DNA from: Methanosarcinales archaeon
GTDB lineage: Archaea > Halobacteriota > Methanosarcinia > Methanosarcinales > Methanogasteraceae
NCBI GenBank assembly: GCA_030672345.1
Contig: DAOVGO010000187.1
Location: 1-5,204 of the forward strand
DNA length: 5,204 nucleotides
Reading direction: 5' to 3'
Part shown: one piece after another, positions 1 through 5,204 of the stretch
How the letters are laid out: each line of letters begins with the position of its first letter
Numbering within the stretch: position 1 is the stretch's first letter
Translations under genes and position numbers: made by a program
Notes under the pieces: generated by a model
Databases searched by the model: none
What the model was told of the DNA's origin: nothing
Seen by the model: the letters and a program-made list of their open reading frames with translations, nothing else

Positions 1-1
1 A

Positions 2-1492
2 TCAGGGATTCGGTTGCATGAGCAGACCCGGACGGTTTTCTCGGGGCGGCTCATCCTGCACATAGTTCCATCCGAGATCGAGTGCAAGCTTCGCCCTTGT
101 CAGTTCCTTCCCGAGGTAACCGGCATGATCCAGTTGCGAGATCAGCCCCAGATCGATCGCGGTCGTGAGAATCCTGCAGACATCGGTTCCGATGATGGTA
201 ACTCGCGTGTGGGTCACGATAATCAGGTTGCGCGCTCTTGAGATTTCGATGCGGAGGCATCCGGCAGGATCAGGAGCCCATTTCGACTTTTGCGCAGCAA
301 GAACGGATTTCTCAGGAACTTCTGCGTCAGGAAGATACCGTTTCTCCTTCAAGATGAGGAGATCGATGCCGAGATCCTTTGGCGAGCTGCGGCGCTCTCT
401 TGCGAGCACCATCATCTGTGAGGCGGTAGCAAGTTCTGTGATGCTCCCGCGCGCCTTATCGCTGTGCTCTGGCGTGAAGAGGATGTCGGCACCGAGTTCG
501 GAGGCGATCCCTGCAAGAAGCGCATTCACACCCACAGAATCGGCGTCGATCAGTTCGGTGACATTGCCGACGCCGAAGAATAGCGGGGTCGTTTTGTCCT
601 TTTTGCGGAAGTCTCCATACCTCTGAATCGACTGGGCGACCCCGTGCCCGACAGGATCGAGCACCGGGTCTGCGATGATCCTCTCGATGCCGAGATCCTT
701 CGCATATTCGATATTTCGGTGCAGCGAATCATGATCTCCCTGATCCGGAATGATCACGACCGCGGTTCCGTGCTTAAGAACCGCATCCTTCACAGCATCG
801 ATGTTTCCTGAGTTCAAACTCAGCACGAGATCTGCCCCGGACGTTATTCCGGCAACGATGAGATCCGGATTTAGGGTATCTATGCTTACCGGAAGTTTTG
901 TTGTGGATTTTGCGATCTTAACCGATCTTACGACATCGTCAACACAGGCATCCATTGTGGCGCCGAGATCGATTAAGTCTGCGCCTTTCTTCTCGAATTC
1001 ACGTATCTTCCCAACCAATCGCTCTTCTGGCATCCCGGTCGCACCCGCGATCTCTGCCATTACCTTCATCGCCGAGTTTCCGCCGATCTTTCTGCCGCAT
1101 ATCTCGAACGTGGGTCTGGCATCTCTTTCATGCCCGTTTATGCGCAGAAGAGCGTCTTTACGCATTTTCCTTGATAAAAATTCATCAGCCGGGATTGTTT
1201 TCGAGAGTTCGAGCTCGCTTACGCATGAAAGCACCGATGTCAGGTCATAAGCGTGTCTCGGTCCGAGACGGATCAGCGTCCCGCATTCGCCTTCAAGATC
1301 GGTGAAATCGCTTGATACGAGACCCGGGACGAGGAGCAGGTCGTATTGTCCATCCGGAAGCGATGATCTCAGCAAACCCGGTGTTATGAACGCCGCGATA
1401 TCAATATCGAGGACAAGCACATCGGCGTTCTCCCGCACTGCTGCTTTGACCGTTGCTTGCGCAAGTCTTCCGGTCGCTACGAGGATTTTCAT
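2..1492 (-). CDS. Dihydropteroate synthase-like protein (archaeal, three-domain type)
   Basis: Complete 496-residue protein. Residues about 125-365 look like a dihydropteroate synthase TIM barrel: GADLIDLGAT (170-179), PVSIDTLNP (201-209), DLVLSLNSGN (221-230) where folate enzymes have an Asn-Asp-x-Ser-Gly loop, and IIADPVLDPVGHG (272-284) where they have DPGxGFxK. Residues 1-115 form a separate domain starting MKILVATGRLA, seen in archaeal homologues (DUF6513-type, from memory). Residues about 405-480, with LDHAGYLGKEL and YVQDEP, resemble DUF4346, a domain I recall also from some MtrA proteins. This is the architecture of the archaeal 'dihydropteroate synthase-related' family (MJ0107-like). 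Such proteins are suspected to act in methanopterin rather than folate synthesis, joining a pterin to an aminobenzene unit. That reaction is inference here, and another archaeal protein has been proposed for the same step. The ATG is chosen because a GTGAT Shine-Dalgarno and a TATA element precede it at suitable distances. The family call is strong; the substrate is unknown. Confidence 0.88.
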   Translation of the reverse strand: MKILVATGRLAQATVKAAVRENADVLVLDIDIAAFITPGLLRSSLPDGQYDLLLVPGLVSSDFTDLEGECGTLIRLGPRHAYDLTSVLSCVSELELSKTIPADEFLSRKMRKDALLRINGHERDARPTFEICGRKIGGNSAMKVMAEIAGATGMPEERLVGKIREFEKKGADLIDLGATMDACVDDVVRSVKIAKSTTKLPVSIDTLNPDLIVAGITSGADLVLSLNSGNIDAVKDAVLKHGTAVVIIPDQGDHDSLHRNIEYAKDLGIERIIADPVLDPVGHGVAQSIQRYGDFRKKDKTTPLFFGVGNVTELIDADSVGVNALLAGIASELGADILFTPEHSDKARGSITELATASQMMVLARERRSSPKDLGIDLLILKEKRYLPDAEVPEKSVLAAQKSKWAPDPAGCLRIEISRARNLIIVTHTRVTIIGTDVCRILTTAIDLGLISQLDHAGYLGKELTRAKLALDLGWNYVQDEPPRENRPGLLMQPNP

Positions 1493-1495
1493 AAT

Positions 1496-1501
1496 ATCAC
1501 T
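1496..1501 (-). promoter_or_regulatory. Shine-Dalgarno of the dihydropteroate synthase-like gene
   Basis: The minus strand reads AGTGAT, three bases before the ATG at 1492. It matches five of six bases of GGTGAT, which pairs with the usual archaeal 16S rRNA 3' end. It supports the ATG at 1492 as the start. Confidence 0.5.
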
Positions 1502-1525
1502 GTCTTGTGGACGCTTTTTTGGTCA

Positions 1526-1537
1526 GATATACTAAAA
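1526..1537 (-). promoter_or_regulatory. Candidate archaeal TATA box for the dihydropteroate synthase-like gene
   Basis: The minus strand reads TTTTAGTATATC, an AT-rich stretch standing out from its surroundings. Its centre is about 39 bases from the start codon. An archaeal start site about 25 bases downstream would fall near 1505 and give a leader of roughly 13 bases that contains the GTGAT Shine-Dalgarno. No convincing BRE can be named. The element suggests this gene can be transcribed separately from ade upstream. Confidence 0.4.
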
Positions 1538-1561
1538 TGTGCCAACATCGCCGAAGGCATC

Positions 1562-1612
1562 GGTATGATCTGCTGGTGTGACATGCTGGTGCTGGTATGC
1601 TGGTATGATCTG
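1562..1612. repeat. Short GCTGGT repeats flanked by an 11-bp direct repeat
   Basis: Four copies of GCTGGT begin at 1572, 1585, 1591 and 1599, the last two in the tandem form GCTGGTAT. They are bracketed by two exact copies of GGTATGATCTG at 1562-1572 and 1602-1612, 40 bases apart. The cluster lies in the gap between ade and the dihydropteroate synthase-like gene, upstream of the candidate TATA box. It could be a regulator-binding array or simply a short duplication. No known repeat family is recognised. Confidence 0.6.
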
Positions 1613-1620
1613 TTTACGTG

Positions 1621-1638
1621 CTCTCTCTCCTTCTCTCT
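1621..1638. repeat. Pure pyrimidine tract just after ade
   Basis: Eighteen consecutive C/T bases on the plus strand, mostly CT dinucleotides, begin two bases beyond the ade stop codon. In the ade transcript this is a GA-rich purine stretch, so it does not resemble the U-rich terminators of archaea. Its role, if any, is unknown. Confidence 0.5.
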
Positions 1639-1640
1639 AC

Positions 1641-3452
1641 TCAGTCCCTGCGCACATCCACGACCGCATCCACGATCTCCTGCCGCTCCACATCCACAAG
1701 CCCCAGATCCGTGATCTTGAGCCTTGGTATCACAGGGAGCGCAAGGAACGAGAGCGTCATGAACGGAGACTGCAGCACGCATCCGATCTCCTGCATCATG
1801 GCATGGAGACCACGGAGTTTCGCATCTACCGACTCGACGCTTCCGGTCGATAGCAAGCCTGCAAACGGCAGCGCGATGCTGCCCATGATCTCACCATCAT
1901 AAGCAACAGCGATTCCGCCGCGCATCGTCCGTATCTCATTGGCACAGAGCGCCATGTCCTCGAAGTTGGTGCCGACCACGATCACGTTATGCGAGTCGTG
2001 GGCGATGCTCTGGGCAAATGCGCCCTCTTCGATCCCAAAACCTGAAACAAAACCTCTTCCGATGCTTCCTGCGCCCCCGATGTCTCTGCTCTTTCCGTGC
2101 CGCTCAATAACGGCGATAGAGAGGATATCCCGTGCAGGATCCGGGTAAAGGATGCCATCTTTCGGATGCAGCGTTTCGACCCTCCAATCGGTGAATATCG
2201 CATCAGGAATCGCAACGATCACGTTTACCCTGACGTCTCCCTCGCTCCTACCATCTCCATCTCCATCTCCATCTCCTTCTCCCTTCTCCTTTTCCGCGTC
2301 CGCGCTCCTTTTGAGATACAGGCTCTCAGGATGGATCCTCCTGAACCGCACCGTATCAAAGACCTCTGCCGGGTATGCCGGCTTTGGAGAGCTGTCAGCC
2401 GCCCCGCTCACAAAAACACGCTCGATTGCGAATCGTTCGAGGTCATCGAGCACCACGAGATCGGCTTTTCTTCCGATGCTGATTGATCCGATCAGGTGGT
2501 CGATCCGGTAGTGCCTCGCCGTGTTGATCGTGCACATCGATATCGCATCGATCGGATCGATGCCAAGCTCGATCGCGGTTCTTACGTGCGTATCCATGTA
2601 TCCGGCGATCAGATCCCCTGGATGCCGGTCGTCCGAGACAAAGAAGAAGCTGTCAAGGCTGACTCCGTCCCGGGCGAGCCGCGGCACGAACTCGCGGAGA
2701 GACTTTGCAGCAGACCCTTCCCGCAGCATCACAGCCATGCCCATCCGAGCCTTCTCGATCGCCTCCTCGTACGTCAGGGACTCGTGGTCGCTTGTTATGC
2801 CTGCGCAGAGGTACCCTGCGAGATCGCTGCCGGTCATTCCGGGGCAGTGCCCGTCAGCCCGCTTTCCAAGGAACAGGGCTTCCTCAATCATATCGAGTTT
2901 TTCAGGATCGGCAGCAAGCACGCCTGGAAAGTCCATCACCTCGCCGAGCCCGACAACACCGTCCTGATACAGCAGATGCGTCACCGTGGGTGCGTCCAGC
3001 ACCGCTCCTGACGTCTCGAGATCCGATGACGGGACGCAGGACGGGATCATGACAAAGATACTGGACGGCAGATCCTCAATCTCTCCCAGAACCAGTTCTA
3101 TCCCTTTTCTTCCGAGAACGTTTGCGATCTCGTGCGGATCGATGATCATCCCGGTCGTGCCGTGCCTGATCGCCGCCTCTGCAAAGTTGGTCAGGGTCAC
3201 CATGCTGGACTCGTAGTGCACATGCCCATCGATCAGACCGGGAGAGACGAATTTTCCGGTTATATCGACGATCTCAGTGCCATCGCCGATTTTGTCAGAT
3301 ACATCCCCGATTCCAACGATGATGCCGTCTTTTACTGCGATGTCTGCCCTGAGAAGTTCTTTTGTGTTGACGTTGACGACCCTGCCACCTGTCAGCGCAA
3401 GGTCTGCTTTTATGGTTCCTTTTCCAGCGGATATCCGTTCGTGTAGCGCCAT
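1641..3452 (-). CDS. ade: Adenine deaminase
   Basis: Converts adenine to hypoxanthine plus ammonia in purine salvage; a cytoplasmic metalloenzyme of the amidohydrolase superfamily. With the ATG at 3452 it has 603 residues. Family motifs in order: PGLIDGHVHYESSM (71-84) with the metal-binding HxH, DPHEIANV (105-112), GLGEVMDFPG (168-177), ADGHCPG (199-205), ITSDHES (219-225) and SDDRHPGD (273-280). The adenine-deaminase-specific C-terminal domain has GRGFVSGFG (465-473) and IAHDSHNVIVVG (483-494). All expected catalytic regions are intact. A charged low-complexity segment (about 382-407) with four Gly-Asp repeats sits between the domains. The start is uncertain: a GTG at 3509 overlaps the argC stop as GTGA and would add 19 residues, and a GTG at 3539 would add 29. 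None has a clear Shine-Dalgarno. The ATG is preferred because the family homology begins soon after it. The gene probably shares a transcript with argC. Confidence 0.95.
   Translation of the reverse strand: MALHERISAGKGTIKADLALTGGRVVNVNTKELLRADIAVKDGIIVGIGDVSDKIGDGTEIVDITGKFVSPGLIDGHVHYESSMVTLTNFAEAAIRHGTTGMIIDPHEIANVLGRKGIELVLGEIEDLPSSIFVMIPSCVPSSDLETSGAVLDAPTVTHLLYQDGVVGLGEVMDFPGVLAADPEKLDMIEEALFLGKRADGHCPGMTGSDLAGYLCAGITSDHESLTYEEAIEKARMGMAVMLREGSAAKSLREFVPRLARDGVSLDSFFFVSDDRHPGDLIAGYMDTHVRTAIELGIDPIDAISMCTINTARHYRIDHLIGSISIGRKADLVVLDDLERFAIERVFVSGAADSSPKPAYPAEVFDTVRFRRIHPESLYLKRSADAEKEKGEGDGDGDGDGRSEGDVRVNVIVAIPDAIFTDWRVETLHPKDGILYPDPARDILSIAVIERHGKSRDIGGAGSIGRGFVSGFGIEEGAFAQSIAHDSHNVIVVGTNFEDMALCANEIRTMRGGIAVAYDGEIMGSIALPFAGLLSTGSVESVDAKLRGLHAMMQEIGCVLQSPFMTLSFLALPVIPRLKITDLGLVDVERQEIVDAVVDVRRD
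2251..2274. repeat. Hexanucleotide repeat (CCATCT)x4 inside ade
   Basis: Four perfect tandem copies of CCATCT on the plus strand, continued by the imperfect copy CCTTCT. On the coding strand this gives alternating Gly and Asp codons (residues about 393-400 of the 603-residue protein). The unit is six bases, so gain or loss of a copy keeps the frame and only changes linker length. Confidence 0.9.
2545..2563. repeat. 19-bp perfect palindrome within ade
   Basis: GCATCGATC, one base, then GATCGATGC. In the ade mRNA it could fold as an 8-bp stem with a 3-base loop. It encodes Gly-Ile-Asp-Pro-Ile-Asp-Ala, and the symmetry arises from two Ile-Asp pairs both using ATC GAT, so it may have no function. 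Confidence 0.6.
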
Positions 3453-3505
3453 GATGATATCATGCTTCAGGGTTGTTGAAGTATCTTTTCTTGTTTTCCG
3501 CGGGG

Positions 3506-4543
3506 TCACGGCGACAATGGTGAAATCAGAAGCCCGCACGTCTCAGGAAGCCCAAGCATCAGGTTCATGTTCTGGATCGCCTGTCCTGATGCGCCTTTTA
3601 CGAGATTGTCGATCGCAGATATCACGACCGCACGGTTCCCCCCGCACACAAGCCCGATATCACAGAAGTTCGAGCCACGCACATCAGCGAGGTTTGGAAG
3701 ACCATCCCCTTCCTCGCGCACCCGGACAAACGGTTTATCCCTGTAGAACTCTTTGTACGCGTCCAGAATCGCACCTGATTCGCACTCTTCACGCAGAATC
3801 AGATGCGCGGTCGTAAGAATCCCGCGGATGGCAGGCACGACATGCGGCGTGAAGTATACGTTGCTCACACTGTTCAGCGAGTTGTCCAGCCGCCCAAGCT
3901 CCTGAACAATCTCAGGGAGATGCCTGTGCGTGGTAATATTGTAAGCCTGGACGTTTTCCGCAAGATTGGGATAGTGTGATGTGTTGGATGGCTCCCCGCC
4001 TGCTCCGGAGATGCCTGATTTTGAATCAAAGATTGCACATCTGATCATTCCTGCTTTTGCAAGCGGTGCTGCCGAGAGTATCGCACCTGTCGGATAGCAT
4101 CCCGGATTTGCGACAAGGCGCGCCTCGGAAGCCTCCGGATGCAGTTCAGGAAGACCAAAGACCGCATCTCCGTCTCTTGGGTCGGTGTGCACACGTCCGT
4201 AGGTCTCCTCGAATACCTGCGCCGGCAGCCGATAATCCGCGCTCAGGTCAACCACACGCGTATCGCTCTTAAGGAGCGCAGGAATGATGTCCATTGCGGC
4301 GCCGTGCGGCACTGCCGTAAATACGAGATCGCACGCATCAGCGATCTCTGAGGGCGGCGGGTTCTCGAAATGCAGATCGATCAATCCGGAGAGGTGTCGG
4401 TGAATGTTCGTGACCCTATTTCCGGAGAGCCTTCTTGATGTCACGATCCTGACACGTGCGCAGGGGTGCTGCAGGAGCAGCCTTATCAGTTCGCAACCGG
4501 TGTATCCTGAGCCGCCTATGATTCCAATATCGATCATGGTCAT
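3506..4543 (-). CDS. argC: N-acetyl-gamma-glutamyl-phosphate reductase
   Basis: Third step of arginine biosynthesis by the acetylated route: NADPH-dependent reduction of N-acetylglutamyl-5-phosphate to the semialdehyde, in the cytoplasm. The 345 residues match the usual family length. The N-terminal nucleotide-binding fold begins IGIIGGSGYTG, with the glycine motif at 10-16. The catalytic cysteine is Cys149 in VANPGCYPTGA. SKSGISGAGG (174-183) and the conserved HRHLPEI (206-212) follow, then FTPHVVPAIRG (231-241) and GLPETCGL near the end. The start ATG overlaps the stop of the radical SAM gene as ATGA, and there is no clear Shine-Dalgarno, so translation is probably coupled to the upstream gene. 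A second ATG two codons later is possible. Other arg genes are absent from the window; argC here sits between genes of unrelated function. Nothing looks degraded. Confidence 0.97.
   Translation of the reverse strand: MTMIDIGIIGGSGYTGCELIRLLLQHPCARVRIVTSRRLSGNRVTNIHRHLSGLIDLHFENPPPSEIADACDLVFTAVPHGAAMDIIPALLKSDTRVVDLSADYRLPAQVFEETYGRVHTDPRDGDAVFGLPELHPEASEARLVANPGCYPTGAILSAAPLAKAGMIRCAIFDSKSGISGAGGEPSNTSHYPNLAENVQAYNITTHRHLPEIVQELGRLDNSLNSVSNVYFTPHVVPAIRGILTTAHLILREECESGAILDAYKEFYRDKPFVRVREEGDGLPNLADVRGSNFCDIGLVCGGNRAVVISAIDNLVKGASGQAIQNMNLMLGLPETCGLLISPLSP
4540..4543 (-). promoter_or_regulatory. ATGA stop-start overlap, radical SAM gene to argC
   Basis: The minus strand reads ATGA: the ATG of argC (4543-4541) shares two bases with the TGA of the radical SAM gene (4542-4540). 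This four-base overlap is a common arrangement for translational coupling, and argC lacks a recognisable Shine-Dalgarno of its own. It supports co-transcription of the two genes. Confidence 0.7.
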
Positions 4544-5204
4544 CTTTGTGGCTCTGGCAGGTCAAAAAGATTGGGGAATCGGTACGGTATCGTTGGATCG
4601 ATCTCTGCGATGAATTCTGCTATCTTTAGCACCTGATGCTCAGTTATGCCCGGTATCACCACTGTTCTGAATACACGGATGTTCTCTCTGGCTTTCGTTG
4701 CAAGTACCTCCGCATTCCTGATAACTGGCGCTGATGGTGCGCCGGTCAGCATCCGGTGCACATCGTCATCATAAGCCTTGATCTCAAAAGAGATCGATGT
4801 GGATATGTCGATCACCCGCCAGAGCGTCTTCGGCGTACAGAAACCATTGGTCGCAATCCCGACGCCAATCTCTGCATACTTCTCTTGTACCTCCTGCACC
4901 ACCTCCTCAATATATGGAAGATGAATCGTTGGCTCTCCTCCCGTGAAACCGATCTTGTCCGTGTCTGGCGTCATTCTGGATATTGCTTCATCCGCAAGCA
5001 CCGCTGGCTCCACATAATCCCGGTAGAACCATTGTGCATCAGGATACTGCGATATCCGGTATGCGTTGCAGTACATGCATCTAACATTACAGCCGAGCAT
5101 GGTAACCGAGTAGCTGGCAAGCGTCTCTGATAGCATCGTGTATGCGACCTGCGGCATCTCTACCCTGCACACGCCACGCTCACCTTCAAGCCGATTTACC
5201 CCGC
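4540..5204 (-). CDS. Radical SAM protein, PflA/PflX-like, 5' end outside window
   Basis: Only part of the gene is visible: 220 residues plus stop, and the frame has no stop up to the window edge. A GTG at 5172 could be read as a start, but the ten codons before it (GVNRLEGERG) continue into VCRVE. Together they resemble the Asn-Arg-x-x-Gly-Glu-x-Gly-x-Cys segment near the N-terminus of PflX-type radical SAM proteins, so the real start is probably upstream. In visible numbering, the iron-sulfur motif is GCNVRCMYCN (Cys38, Cys42, Cys45), followed by GFTGGEPTIH (85-94) with the SAM-binding GGE, ATNGF (117-121), FEIKAYDDDVHRMLTGA (139-155) and RTVVIPGITEHQV (179-191). It should bind a [4Fe-4S] cluster and generate a 5'-deoxyadenosyl radical. 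The substrate is unknown; a glycyl-radical-enzyme activase or a modifying enzyme is possible. The C-terminus stops soon after PYRF, earlier than I expect for relatives. It overlaps argC by four bases. Confidence 0.88.
   Translation of the reverse strand, partial: GVNRLEGERGVCRVEMPQVAYTMLSETLASYSVTMLGCNVRCMYCNAYRISQYPDAQWFYRDYVEPAVLADEAISRMTPDTDKIGFTGGEPTIHLPYIEEVVQEVQEKYAEIGVGIATNGFCTPKTLWRVIDISTSISFEIKAYDDDVHRMLTGAPSAPVIRNAEVLATKARENIRVFRTVVIPGITEHQVLKIAEFIAEIDPTIPYRFPNLFDLPEPQR

Noticed and set aside
165..1305. Long plus-strand open frames opposite the dihydropteroate synthase-like gene (165-626, 750-1250, 955-1305)
   Set aside because: They are antisense shadows: Ser/Arg-rich translations without family motifs, while the minus strand encodes a clearly conserved protein.
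1546..1560. Possible terminator hairpin after ade (GCC-GAA-GGC)
   Set aside because: The stem is three base pairs and no T-rich tract follows on the minus strand.
1561..1612. Possible CRISPR-like array
   Set aside because: The units are only 6-11 bases, there are no uniform spacers, and no cas genes are nearby.
1489..1782. Minus-strand frame of 97 codons overlapping the end of ade and filling the intergenic gap
   Set aside because: Its first part is ade read out of frame, its composition is odd (Cys/Gly-rich), and its end overlaps the promoter and start of the next gene.
2521..2600. Many GATC sites, suggesting a methylation or replication-origin cluster
   Set aside because: GATC is common throughout the window, largely from Asp and Ile codons and their neighbours; no other origin feature is present.
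2097..3816. Plus-strand open frames opposite ade and argC, including a Ser-Pro repeat frame (2152-2511) and a 179-codon frame across the ade-argC junction (3277-3816)
   Set aside because: The Ser-Pro repeat is just the antisense reading of the Gly-Asp repeat, and no frame shows a recognisable domain or start signal.
4540..4620. Frameshift as the cause of the short radical SAM C-terminus
   Set aside because: The sequence immediately downstream encodes the well-conserved N-terminus of argC, leaving no room for a lost C-terminal segment in another frame.

Overview
The window is a compact, moderately GC-rich stretch of what is most likely an archaeal chromosome. All four genes lie on the minus strand, so transcription runs from position 5204 towards 1. 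The archaeal signs are a dihydropteroate-synthase-like protein of the type found in tetrahydromethanopterin-using archaea, an archaeal-style TATA element with a GGTGAT-like Shine-Dalgarno in front of it, and the general character of the proteins. A methanogen or a methane- or alkane-oxidising relative (Methanomicrobia / ANME-1 / Syntrophoarchaea neighbourhood) fits best. That placement is inference, and the exact lineage cannot be read from this sequence.

Layout in transcription order. (1) 5204-4540 holds most of a radical SAM protein with a CxxxCxxC cluster motif, related to the PflA/PflX-type proteins. Its reading frame is open at the window edge, so its N-terminus lies outside. (2) 4543-3506 is argC, N-acetyl-gamma-glutamyl-phosphate reductase of arginine biosynthesis. 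It overlaps the radical SAM gene by an ATGA junction. (3) 3452-1641 is ade, adenine deaminase of purine salvage. It starts about 53 bases after argC, or directly at argC's stop codon through a GTGA overlap, and carries a Gly-Asp hexanucleotide repeat between its two domains. (4) After a 148-base gap with short GCTGGT repeats, a candidate TATA element and a Shine-Dalgarno, 1492-2 encodes a three-domain dihydropteroate-synthase-like protein, complete and ending three bases inside the window.

The first three genes look like one transcription unit. They share no obvious pathway: a radical SAM activase or maturase, an arginine enzyme and a purine deaminase. The fourth gene appears to have its own promoter and is probably tied to pterin (methanopterin) cofactor metabolism.

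This is mainly a housekeeping region. I found no mobile element, CRISPR array, RNA gene or evident new defence or biosynthetic system. The points worth a second look are the incomplete and unusually short-tailed radical SAM protein, the divergent active-site motifs and extra domains of the dihydropteroate-synthase-like protein, the slippage-prone repeat in ade, and the small repeat cluster in the only real intergenic gap.
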